Shown: piece by piece, positions 46,601 through 56,219 of the stretch | Layout of the letters: each line of letters opens with the position of its first letter | Position numbering within the stretch: the stretch's first letter is position 1 | NCBI RefSeq assembly: GCF_037325665.1 | Contig: NC_090255.1 | Coordinates: 187,001 to 251,000, forward strand | Length of the DNA: 64,000 nt | Reading direction: 5' to 3' | Source of the DNA: Littorina saxatilis | Taxonomy: Eukaryota > Mollusca > Gastropoda > Littorinimorpha > Littorinidae | Translations under genes and position numbers: made by a program | The notes under the pieces: generated by a model | Told to the model about the DNA's origin: nothing | Database searches by the model: none | The model's input: the letters and a program-made list of their open reading frames with translations, nothing else

Positions 46601-47333
46601 AGATACGGTGAAAGATATTTGGGATAACGGAGATATGATTCCTTTTAACCAGCTGTGCACAAAGATAGGATACAGTCCCTCTAGATTTTTTGAGTACGGC
46701 GCAATGAAGACCGCTGTGCGAGCGCTTGCACTTCACAAAAACACAGCCAGCCCGCGAGCAGGCGAACACAATAATGACCTTGACACGCGGAACCCTGTGA
46801 TCACTAACCCTTCCGCGAGAAAGTTTCGCATACTGATAGTCCAGTCTAAAGCGAGCGAGCCTTGCGCTGTTACATTTTGGTTACATAAATATCAGGTTAA
46901 ACTAGATCACAATTATTGGCTGTTAGCAAGCGAATGTACAAAAGAAGAAAGATTGAGATTGTTACAATGGAAAATTTTACATAATATTTATCCCACGAAT
47001 ATATTATTAAATAAAATGAAAATTAGAGAAACAAAATTATGTACATTTTGTAAACACATTGATTATGTTGAACACTTTTTTTGGCAGTGTGAGAAGTTGA
47101 CGTGCTTTTGGGAAAATGTTGTCCATTATATTTTTAGAAATACAGGATTAAATGTGCACCTCTCAGAACACGATATCTTGTTTGGTTATCAACCTAATAA
47201 TATATGCCAAAATAATAAGGTAATTAATCACATTATTTTGATTGCAAAAATGTGTATTAGTAAATATAAGTATGGTGATAGATACGATTTGAATAGTATA
47301 TTGGAAAATGAAATGTACATTAGAAGATTGTGA
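43635..47333 (+). CDS. LINE ORF2: endonuclease, reverse transcriptase, zf-RVT
   Basis: 1232 codons with no break. An apurinic-type endonuclease occupies about residues 1-235 (SINIHGLRN, CLQETYIT, CGDFNCVLD, RRLDYILVS, QSDHRMV). A reverse transcriptase spans about 450-780, with SPGLDG (about 465), LALDYARAYDS (about 593), GIRQGCPLSPLAF (about 656) and the active-site YADD (about 703). A zf-RVT knuckle lies near 1135 (CTFCKHIDYVEHFFWQC). Domain order and the L-x3-SPG-DG-T / FFWP text suit the L1/Tx1 group. All key residues are present, so it may encode active enzyme, but without ORF1 and a full 5' end it may not move alone. The start ATG (GCCATGG) has a good context. Confidence 0.93.
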   Translation: MALSVCSINIHGLRNRTKRKTIFHNLKKNGFDIVCLQETYITDSDVEQWEREWGGKIFHVSSTSHSLGQVILVKKSFAYDVACVVKSKRVLELEIHADEESIYIFNVYSPNEVHEKRLFYEFLSNCLNERIYEKKIVCGDFNCVLDNQLDIISGGKHNNTDVEMFKTMLTKCALNDLWRLAHGDDKEFTWYRKTPFIARRLDYILVSDNILNRAHECEIQSVAQSDHRMVRMKYSLTHMERGPSYWKFNDSLLKDRVFVEGLNTFLENYDNEYLDFDSQVKWDLCKIKIKEFSIDYCKCKKRQTVVDQQQMQKDLNQLDKQISMHPENSTFIVEKEKLKAKLEIYDIQKAKSAQIRSREKYIEEGEKNTKYFLNMEKVKANLKCMDRLIDENGSQITTQKGILQEQVRFYNNVFDKNGNFVEEDAESKVLNLNIPQLNDEHKYVLETDFTVLEIGRALYLLKNGSSPGLDGLTTSFMKFFWPKVKNMVVNSLQNAFRVGELSDTQKRAVITLIHKGKDLPRDSLKNWRPISVTNTDYKMLAKCLSQRLSGVISDLVSEDQTGFIKGRKASNLIRLIDDVINYANERNQPGILLALDYARAYDSISKDYVVWSFKKFGFGEKFVKWIKVLMTNTTSCINYMGWISEEISVNSGIRQGCPLSPLAFVLAVELLAIKIRSHPNIKGFALPDVDFAEQTSRILKLAMYADDITVLLQDKNDMETVLEIIDDFSNISRLKLNKSKTEAMWLGSRKNCQEKYCDIKWNTQVKIMGIIFKNDIPASEIMENWSKRLEKVEQIICRWSRRNLSISGKLCIIKSFLVSQFVYAMQALLAPVKVLDKLNTILFRFLWKRKYSNTKAFEKVKRNVLCNVVEEGGINMINVHDMQTSFLLTWAAKLQQQKYEPWTTIPLSLYQVLGRNLLCFKATTPLKLFQGIECIRSNFWKEVLLKWIHNKALIYEREDRFGDQCLWNNINVMYKNKSLYFKKWIEAHLDTVKDIWDNGDMIPFNQLCTKIGYSPSRFFEYGAMKTAVRALALHKNTASPRAGEHNNDLDTRNPVITNPSARKFRILIVQSKASEPCAVTFWLHKYQVKLDHNYWLLASECTKEERLRLLQWKILHNIYPTNILLNKMKIRETKLCTFCKHIDYVEHFFWQCEKLTCFWENVVHYIFRNTGLNVHLSEHDILFGYQPNNICQNNKVINHIILIAKMCISKYKYGDRYDLNSILENEMYIRRL

Positions 47334-47466
47334 GTACTGTATAAGTCGAGACGAGGTGAAGTTTGTTCATGGAACGTTTGATAATTTGAAGGAAAAAAAA
47401 AAAAAAAAAAAAAAAAAAGTATACATTATAAATGATACCACCACCATCATTACCCACCCCCACCCC

Positions 47467-47468
<2 letters not shown>

Positions 47469-47524
<56 letters not shown>

Positions 47525-47531
47525 CCTCTCT

Positions 47532-47620
<89 letters not shown>
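47469..47620. repeat. (CT)n microsatellite in the LINE 3' UTR
   Basis: About 150 bp of TC repeat with small interruptions. Confidence 0.95.
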
Positions 47621-47624
<4 letters not shown>

Positions 47625-47759
47625 GTCTGTTATGTCTTAATGTTGTATATATATTTATACTTGCCATTTATGATACATGTTGAAGGATGAATGATGATAC
47701 ATTGTAGACGGATGCATGTTACGGATTAAAAGCCCCACAATGATGTGCTTGGCAAATAC

Positions 47760-47786
<27 letters not shown>

Positions 47787-47790
<4 letters not shown>

Positions 47791-48113
47791 TATAATATAT
47801 AGAGCTAAACATGCACTGTCAAACACATCAATATAATATATAGAGCTAAACATGCACTGTCAAACACATCAATATAATATATAGAGCTAAACAGCACTGT
47901 CAAACACATCAATAATATATATAGAGTGAAACAGCACTGTCAAACACATCAATAATATATAGAGTGAAACAGCACTGTCAAACACATCAATATAATATAT
48001 AGAGCTAAACAGCACTGTCAAACACATCAATATAATATATAGAGTGAAACAGCACTGTCAAACACATCAATACAAAGTATATAGAGTGAAACACATCAAT
48101 ATAATAACCCAAA
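47787..48113. repeat. 41-bp minisatellite, right part
   Basis: About eight units continuing the array cut by the LINE. Confidence 0.93.
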
Positions 48114-48399
48114 TTAAAGCATTAATTCCTGTGTCATTTAATTAAAACTGTATATGCCAAAGATCACCTTTTGGATTAAATATTTCTTTTACAGGGATCA
48201 CGTGACCGCCGCTCAAGTAAGTGTACCCTCAAAATCGACCAGACAAAAACGGAAGAGCCGAATGAAAAATCGACAAAAAATCACAATAGGCAAAACTTTG
48301 CAACTTTCACATACGAGAAGAAAGTCAAACCAATTATCTACCCTGAACAGATTATTTTGTTTTGCTACCTTGCGTATTTCGCGTGCTATGCTATTCCTA

Positions 48400-49400
48400 C
48401 TGGTGCAGGTGTCGATCGCAAGAGCGGTCAAAAACGGAACCTTTTACGTCAATTTTTATGGCAAGCGATTCACAGAGCGCGGCGCGTTGTGCAGCGCAGC
48501 GATTCCCAGAGCGCGGCTATTGCTCTCACCAGCGCAGATTGTTGACGCGCTTTATTTTTGTACATGCATGATTATCAGCAACATTTTACACTCTTTCTTT
48601 GGACACTCAAAAGCAACTTCAGGGCCGCAAGACTACAAAATTGCACTTTCTGCAGACTGAATATACGCGTTCAAATCAACCGGAAAAAAACCCACTGAAA
48701 AAACGGTCTGCGCATGCGCGAATTCCAAAATGGCTGCTGAAGTATTAACTGGTGTGACACCGATTAACAGTTCCGCGGCACTGTACTCGGATAATTGTTT
48801 AAAAACGTCATCCCAGTTTAAAAACTCAGCTCCTTTCCATATAGTAGAAACCATGCAATGACATGTTATGACTGCCAAGTATTCAAGGCCGGTGTCACGA
48901 ACTGAAAACTCTGCCTGAACAATCCTTCTCATTGCGGTCAATGCGCATGCGCTAACATGGGGAGATTAATCAGGTCGTGAACAACCTAACCCTAACCCTT
49001 ACCCTTAACCTAATCCTAACCCTAATCCTAACCCTAACCCGAACCCTAACCCATGGTTCGATCGGTCAAAGGGTCGCATTTTGTAAGTCCAAGATTGGCG
49101 CATGCGCATTGACCGCAATGAGAAGGATTGTTCAGCAGAGGTAGGCACGTTTTTCGGCGCATTATGGTGAATTCAGTTGAAAGAGTGAGAGAGAGAGAAT
49201 GGAGCTCTGTTTTTCGTTTCTCAAAAAGATCAGATAGATGTAGCTGTTGTAAACTTTGCGATTGTGAAGGAAATGTATCGGCAGAATACATCGCGCGTCG
49301 TGAATCGCAGCGCTCCTCGTAGCGCCGCGCGTTGTAAATCGCAACGCTGCACAACGCGCCGCGCGCTGTGAATCCACTTCGAATTTTTATGGGTATCATG
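48400..49400. repeat. Probable foldback repeat with GC-rich arms
   Basis: TTCACAGAGCGCGGCGCGTT (48468) and AACGCGCCGCGCGCTGTGAA (49352) are inverted to each other, with further GCAGCG-rich text in each arm. Element E copy 2 lies between them. Ends not defined. 48114-48400 shows nothing else. Confidence 0.5.
48889..49139. mobile_element. Element E, copy 2 (uninterrupted)
   Basis: It begins GGTGTCACGAACTGAAAACT and carries inverted CAATCCTTCTCATTGCGGTC arms with a core of CCCTAA-type repeats (48985-49045). The last 20 bases of the right end are missing or diverged. It gives empty sites for both insertions in the copy at 5378. Confidence 0.8.
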
Positions 49401-49977
49401 TCAAAAAGCGCTACATCATGTTCGCAATGACTTGGTGGATTGCTTTGAAACTTTCAGAATATTTTACCAACATACTAGAAATACTTCGTGCGAAAGTTTG
49501 GATCGTTACGGTTTTTTATCCAGATGTGACGCAATGTTTCGGAAAATGTTGTTAGACTTGTCGTCCAAAAAAATTCATGACTTTGCATATCTACAGATAA
49601 ATGATTGATACAGATTCTGTCTAAGTTTCATTTGCGTGTAGCTACTGGCGTTAATTTGCTAGTCAGTCATGCAAACTCATGAGGAAAAAATGGAACGTTC
49701 ACGCTGTTTCGCGCTTACAGCTGTTATCGCTGCGTGCCTCTTAAAACATGCTACGGTCACGCTTGGCTGGGCATCCCTGTGGCACCAGAATCATCGCTTA
49801 AATATGTAGCGTGTTTACTGGTCCAACAAATCTGCGTCAGTGCTTGATTTACTTATTGGGAGTGACATGCATTGAAAGATCGTAAAGATTGTCAATATAT
49901 TGTCCTGATGTACGCTCAAGAGAGATCAAATGTTTTGATAGATCGTAAAGATTGTCAACATGTTGTTCTGATGTATG

Positions 49978-51054
49978 CTTAAAGGCACAATAAGCCTCCC
50001 GCCGTAAACCATCACAGAGCTCCCCAAGCGCCGTCTACATACAGTACAAGCATACTTCCATTTGAACGCTCACCGAACGGGAACATCCTGGCTGCTTTCT
50101 GTCGAGCGTGAGAAATTTTCAAAGAATTTATTTTTGTGGACTTGCTCCTCTACAACAATGGCGCCTCGTTTTGGTGCTGGACGGCTGTTATGAAGATTCA
50201 ACTATACCGGAAATCAGTCACGCCCGGACAGTAAGCCTCCCGTAAACCATCACAGATACTGTCAGGCTTTTACACACAGTACAAACACCCTTCCATTTGA
50301 ACGCTCACCAAACGGGAACATCCTAGGTGCCCTACGTAAAGAGCGAGCAATTTTTAAAGAATTAATTTTGCAGCATGATTGTCTCGAACACTTTTTGGAC
50401 CCATCCTGAACTCAGGTCAACTGAAATGAGTTACTTCCCTTCGGGTCTGATTCTATCGATGTTAACTGGCCATAGCCGTGGATCGATGATTATCAGAATG
50501 TTTTTGGACCGTGGTGCGTTTTTGCGCTAGACCTAACTTTTAAAATCTAAATAATAAATTGACAGCTTGTTACACAAACATTCTTTAATCATAAAAGAAT
50601 TCTTTTTTCATCAAGACAAGATCAGTACAATTCGAAGTTGTGAAAGTTTGAAAAAAGAAAAGCCCGGAAGCAGGGTCACGCAAGGGTCGTAGCAGGCGAC
50701 GGTTTATGCATATCGCCGATCCTCTCAACAGTCAAAAGCCATCGCTAGAGTTCTTGTGAACCACAGCCGTTTGTTTCGTGCATAAAAACGTGCTATTGTA
50801 GATAAGCTCACATCGAGTCGCATTCAAATGACTAACTGACGACTACATTGTGAAAAAGGGAAACTGGATCACAAGGGTTCACGATGGCTCAGGGGTAAGA
50901 TAAACCACGCAAAAATAAATTCTTTAAAAATTGTTCGCTCTTTACGGACTCCTAGGATGTTCTCAATCGGTGAGTGTTTAAATGAAAGGGTGTTTGTACT
51001 GTGTGTAAAAGCCTGACCGTATCTGTGATGGTTTACGGGAGGCTTACTGTGCCT
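49978..51054. mobile_element. TTAA-type element B, sibling copies
   Basis: A left-end fragment (49978-50227; TTAA then AGGCACAATAAGCC) abuts a fuller copy (50228-51054) that ends TGTGCCT followed by TTAA (51055-51058). The fuller copy lacks both the MITE and the hAT insertions seen at 2264-4547. A short flank (GAGATCAAATGTTTTGATA) occurs on both sides. Confidence 0.75.
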
Positions 51055-51059
51055 TTAAG

Positions 51060-51972
51060 TGAGATCAAATGTTTTGATAAATCGTAAAGATTATCATTAT
51101 TGTTTATCTGGCAAATGACGAACAATTCTTTGCAAAGTGAACCATGGAACTGCCTCTGTCGAAGATGAGTTGTGATTTTTTGTCAACTTGTGTGAAGTAG
51201 TTAGATGTTGATAGGAGATATGATTGTTGGTATTGGAACGATTGTGTGGAATGTGTATTTTAGAACTTATTATTTTTAGAGAAATATTGTATTAGTCATT
51301 TGATGTTGGTTGTTTTTGTGTGAAAGTTTTGAAATGATTGTTTGAGGATGGAGAATATTATGTTCTTTGAAGGTCAAACATTTTTTTTAATTTTTCTAAT
51401 TCTGGCATGTCGCCAGGAGCCGACAGTCTTAGTTGGGGAGGATGTGAGCTTGTGACTGAGCGACAGTTACGGTACACATGTACTTTTGCGCATCCGTGAA
51501 CTTGAGGACTCATGGTACATCTGTGCTATCGAGGATTCAAACCTGTACTATCGGGGATCCATTAAGGTTTCCGAGACTGTGTTTTGTCTGTATTGAAATG
51601 GTCTGGCGGAAGAGCCGATCCTTTAATTTGCATAGGTAAAATGATCGCTTTTCGCCGTACCCGACACCCCTCTGAGTTGAATTTGTTTTGACCTTGTGAC
51701 GTAGGAACGCGGGATGTTGTGGGCTGGGGCCTTCACTTTCGCTGATGCTTTGAGCGGAACAGACCTGTGTCTGGTGAGCGGTCGCGTGGCAAGGTTTGCT
51801 ACGGGCAGAAAGGAAACAGTAATGTGACGTGCATTCTGTGATTTACAGAATGGCAGAGGGGTTCAGTAGACGGGGTTTCAGTTAGGTTTCGTAGATTGGA
51901 TTTAGTTAGGGTTTGTTAGATTTTTTTTTGGGGGGGGGATTGTTTTTAGGTTGCTTACCTAAATGTTTTAAC
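51060..51972. other. No gene seen
   Basis: AT-rich then GC-mixed sequence, without an open frame or a repeat that I recognise. It may be the remains of a larger element filling 48114-53986. Confidence 0.4.
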
Positions 51973-52002
51973 ATAGAGGGGAGAATCGAGACGAGGGTCG
52001 TG

Positions 52003-52057
<55 letters not shown>

Positions 52058-53351
52058 TGTGTGTCTGTGTGTGTGTGTGTGTGTGTAGAGCGATTCAGAG
52101 TAAACTACTGGACCGATCTTTATGAAATTTTTCATGCGAGTTCCTGGGTATGATATCCCCAGACTTTTTTTTCATTTTTTTGATAAATGTCTTTGATGAC
52201 GTCATATCCGGCATTTTGTAAAAGTTGAGGCGGCACTGTCACACCCTCATATTTCAATCAAATTGATTGAAATTTTGGCCAAGCAATCTTCGACGAAGGC
52301 CGGACTTTGGTATTGCATTTCAGCTTGGAGGCTTACAAATTAATTAATGACTTTGGTCATTAAAAATCTGAAAATTGCATTTAAAATGTGTTTTTTATAA
52401 AACGATCCAAAATTACATTTATCGTATTCTTCATCGTTATCTGATTCCAAAAACATATAAATATGTTATATTCGGATTAAAAACAAGCTCTGAAAATTAA
52501 AAATATAAAAATTATGATTAAAATTAACTTTCCGAAATCGATTTAAAAAGAATTTCATCTTATTCCTTGTCCGTTCCTGATTCCAAAAACATATAGATAT
52601 GATCTGTTTGGATTAAAAACACGTTCAGAGAGTTAAAAAGAATAGAGATATAAACAAGTCGCGTAAGGCGAAATTACTACATTAATTTTAGTCAAGCTGT
52701 GGAACTCACAGAATGAAATTGAACGTAGTCCGCCGCTAGTGCAAAAGGCAGTGAAAGTGACGAGCCTGTTTGGCGCGGTAGCGGTTGCGCTGTGCTTCAT
52801 AGCACGCTTTACTGTACCTCTCTTCGTTTTAACTTTATGAGCGTGTTTTTAATCCAAACATATCATATCTATATGTTTTTGGAATCAGGAACCGACAAGG
52901 AATAAGATGAAAGTGTTTTTAAATTGATTTCGAAAATTTAATTTTGATCATAATTTTAATTTTTTTTAATTTTCAGAGCTTGTTTTTAATCCAAATATAA
53001 CATATTTATATGTTTTTGGAATCAAAAAATGATGAAGAAAAAGATGAACGTAAATTTGGATCATTTTATAAAAAAAAAAATTTTGTACAATTTTAAGATT
53101 TTTAATGACCAAAGTCATCAATTAATTTTTAAGCCACCAAGCTGAAATGCAATACCGAAGTCCGGCCTTCGTCGAAGATTGCTTGGCCAAAATTTCAATC
53201 AATTTGATTGAAAAATGGGGGTCAGTGTGACAGTGCCGCCTCAACTTTTACAAAAAGCCGGATATGACGTCATCAAAGACATTTATCGGAAAAATTTCAT
53301 AAAGATCGGTCCAGTAGTTTACTCTGAATCGCTCTACACACACACACGCAC

Positions 53352-53386
<35 letters not shown>

Positions 53387-53628
53387 CACATACATTCACC
53401 ACGACCCTCGTCTCATTCCCCCTCCATAAAAAAGCGTGCTATCCTCCTCAGCGCAACCGCTACCGCGCTTTTATGGATTGTTAATTTCACTGCCTTTGCC
53501 ACGAGCAGTGGACAGACGATGCTACGAGTGTACGGTCTTGCGGAACAAATGCAATGCGTTCAGTTTCATTCTGTGAGTTCGACTGAGCTTGACTAAATGT
53601 TGTATTTTCGCCTTACGCGACTTGTTTT
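51973..53628. mobile_element. Dispersed repeat with an inverted copy of itself inside
   Basis: The outer copy reads on the minus strand: it starts near 53628 (AAACAAGTCGCGTAAGGCGA) and ends near 51973 (CACCACGACCCTCGTCTCGA). A second copy in + orientation fills about 52652-53427 with the same start, the same TTCAGAGCTTGTTTTTAATC core, and the same CA run and end. The two make near-palindromic arms of about 560 bp. Class unknown; no coding. Confidence 0.75.
51999..52087. repeat. (GT)n microsatellite at the end of the dispersed repeat
   Basis: GT run; the inverted copy has the matching CA run at 53336-53392, so it belongs to the element. Confidence 0.9.
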
Positions 53629-53659
53629 TAGACTTCGTTTGTTTAGATTAGAGTTTCAT

Positions 53660-53830
53660 CGGGTCTTTTGATTTTTTAGACTATATTTCTAGAGTGGGGA
53701 TCTAGAGTGTAGTTTTAAAGCATAGTTTTAGAGTGGGGATCTAGAGTATAGTTTTAGAGTGGGGATCTAGAGTATAGCGGTTTTAGAGTAAAGGATTTAG
53801 AGTATTGTTTTGGTTTGTTCTAGTTTTAGA
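53660..53830. repeat. Short TTTAGAGTGGGGATCTAGAG repeats
   Basis: Five or so imperfect copies of TTTTAGAGTGGGGATCTAGA. 53830-53986 is otherwise unremarkable. Confidence 0.7.
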
Positions 53831-53986
53831 GAGTAGAACACATTGGAAGTTTTGTATTGAAGGTAAACCCCCGTTTTCCCACACATTTCCCATCACCATC
53901 ATTTGGAAATTAAAGAATCTATTAATTTAACATGTGTCAGCTTGTTTTGATTGTTTGAGTTTGGAGAGAAAGGGGCACTCGGTTAC

Positions 53987-54075
53987 AAATATATAGAGTG
54001 AAACACGGCACTGTCAAACACATTAATAATATATCGAGTGAAACAGCACTGTCAAACACAGCAATAGAAAGTATC
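53987..54075. repeat. Stray copies of the 41-bp minisatellite
   Basis: Two to three units (GAGTGAAACACGGCACTGTC), suggesting that 48114-53986 was inserted into the array. Confidence 0.8.
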
Positions 54076-54085
54076 ATTAAGGGCA

Positions 54086-54867
54086 GGAGCTACCTTATAA
54101 TACACCGTTTTTCTCTTCAAGTCATTTGACCACAACATTCATGAAACAGAACTGTTTGTGTAAAAAATTGGTGTGCATTTGCTTCAATGTATGAAGAATA
54201 GAATAATAGTATATGATCAAAAACAAATTTGCTTTTAGTTTTAGATTGACTCTGTAAAAACTATTAAATAAAAAAATAAGCAAAGCGATGAATCGAAACA
54301 TGTTAGTTCATGAATGACAAGATAATTTCAAAACTATTCATCAGAATGATTTCAACTTTAGAAGAAAAGTTTTAGACATGATGATAAATATTTTGAAAGG
54401 CTAAGGTCAAGAAAAAAGTTACAGTCATACAAATGTTGACTTTGTGGGTACAAAATGTATGAAAACTGGAAAATTTGTATCTCTTGAACTTTTAAACAAA
54501 AGATCTATCATCATGTCTAAAACATTTCTGCTCAAGTTGAAATCATTCTGATGAATAGTTTGGAAATGATCTTGTCATCCATGAACTAACATGTTTGGAT
54601 TCATAGCTTTGCTTATTTATTTTTTTTAATAGTTTTTACAAAGTCAATCTAAAACCAAATTTGTGTTTGATCATATACTATTATTCTGGCGGGGTAAAAA
54701 ACGGTCATACACGTAAAATTCCACTCGTGCAAAAACACGAGTGTACGTGGGAGTTTCAGCCCACGAACGCAGAAGAAGAAGAAGATACTATTATTCTACA
54801 TACATTGAAGCAAATGCACACCACATTTCAACACAAACTGTGTAGCTTTCTTAAGGTAGATAGCTCC
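54086..54867. mobile_element. Foldback element with arms of about 350 bp
   Basis: The left arm GGAGCTACCTTATAATACAC and onward is mirrored by the right arm ending TAGCTCC. Both arms share TGTGCATTTGCTTCAATGTA and TTAGTTCATGAATGACAAGA-like text. Non-coding. A SINE sits in the right arm. Confidence 0.8.
54688..54784 (+). mobile_element. Short SINE with (GAA)n tail
   Basis: 97 bp starting GGCGGGGTAAAAAACGGTCA and ending in AGAAGAAGAAG, flanked by a perfect 13-bp duplication ATACTATTATTCT (54675-54687, 54785-54797). I recall a similar repeat as common in molluscs; the family name is not certain. Confidence 0.85.
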
Positions 54868-55972
54868 TTTCCTTCAATACATGACTAGCTAGCTCCTCCC
54901 CTTCAATACATGACTAGCTCCTCCCCTTCAATACATGACTAGCTAGCTCTTCCCCTTCAATACATGACTAGCTCCTCCCCTTCAATACATGACTAGCTAG
55001 CTCTTCCCCTTCAATACATGACTAGCTCCTCCCCTTCAATACATGACTATAGCTCCTCCCCTTCAATACATGACTAGCTAGCTCCTCCCCTTCAATACAT
55101 GACTAGCTCCTCCCCTTCAATACAAGACTAGCTCCTCCCCTTCAATATATGACTAGCTCCTCCCCTTCAATATATGACTAGCTCCTCCCCTTCAATATAT
55201 GACTAGCTCCTCCCCTTCAATACATGACTAGCTCCTCCCCTTCAATACATGACTAGCTCCTCCCCTTCAATACATGACTAGCTCCTCCCCTTCAATACAA
55301 GACTAGCTCCTCCCCTTCAATATATGACTAGCTCCTCCCCTTCAATATATGACTAGCTCCTCCCCTTCAATATATGACTAGCTCCTCCCCTTCAATACAT
55401 GACTATAGCTCCTCCCCTTCAATACATGACTAGCTAGCTCCTCCCCTTCAATACATGACTAGCTCCTCCCCTTCAATACATGACTAGCTCCTCCCCTTCA
55501 ATACATGACTATAGCTCCTCCCCTTCAATACATGACTAGCTAGCTCCTCCCCTTCAATACATGACTAGCTCCTCCCCTTCAATACAAGACTAGCTACTCC
55601 CCTTCAATACATGACTAGCTCCTCCCCTTCAATACATGACTAGCTAGCTCCTCCCCTTCAATACATGACTAGCTAGCTCCTCCCCTTCAATACATGACTA
55701 GCTCCTCCCCTTCAATACATGACTAGCTAGCTCCTCCCCTTCAATACATGACTAGCTCCTCCCCTTCAATACATGACTAGCTCCTCCCCTTCAATACATG
55801 ACTAGCTAGCTCCTCTCCTTCAATACATGACTATAGCTCCTCCCCTTCAATACATGACTAGCTAGCTCCTCCCCTTCAATACATGACTAGCTCCTCCCCT
55901 TCAATACATGACTAGCTAGCTCCTCCCCTTCAATACATGACTAGCTAGCTCCTCCTCTTCAATACATGACTA
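54868..55972. repeat. 25-bp minisatellite, more than 40 copies
   Basis: TAGCTCCTCCCCTTCAATAC plus ATGAC, with an optional extra CTAG. The unit starts with the last bases of the foldback element (TAGCTCCTTTCCTTCAATAC). It lies in the presumed intron 2 of the minus-strand secreted gene. Confidence 0.95.
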
Positions 55973-56079
55973 GTCCTTACAATCCTCATTTGAAGTCAGA
56001 AAGTGAAGCCTGCAGTTGGTAACATGTTAAAATGGTGACAATGACGACAATGTTGATGACAATGACGATGATGACTCAC

Positions 56080-56219
56080 TTGGAAGCCGTGTGCGCAGTC
56101 CTTGGCGGAGTCCAGACAGGGGAAGTGACGCAGGTTGGGGCGCCCCCTACGGTGTGGGGCCAGCACATAGTCACAGCTAGGGTCCACTTTAGTCGGCGCC
56201 CAGTTGTCAGGGCAACCGT
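56080..56219 (-). CDS. Secreted protein exon 2
   Basis: 140 nt, phase 1 to phase 0. The 46 whole codons include DNWAPTKVDPSCDYVLAPHR and cysteines in the order C-x13-C-x18-C-x7-C. The single open frame, the consensus acceptor and the donor all agree. Confidence 0.8.

Larger units (their letters stand above)
43513..47786 (+). mobile_element. L1/Tx1-like LINE with whole ORF2, inserted in the minisatellite
   Basis: 4.27 kb with a 122-bp leader, one long frame, a 3' UTR containing a CT microsatellite (47469-47620), and a poly-A of about 27 bases. The array lies directly on both sides. No ORF1, so it is truncated at the 5' end or never had one. Target duplication cannot be told apart from the array unit. 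Confidence 0.92.

Noticed and set aside
47308-47683. Ser-Leu repeat frames over the CT microsatellite
   Set aside because: Simple-sequence artefact in the LINE 3' UTR. The same applies to the GA/CT frames at 61653-61952 and 62501-62692.
48985-49045. Chromosome end signal from CCCTAA repeats
   Set aside because: The repeats lie between inverted arms of a mobile element and recur at 9705-9740, well inside the sequence.
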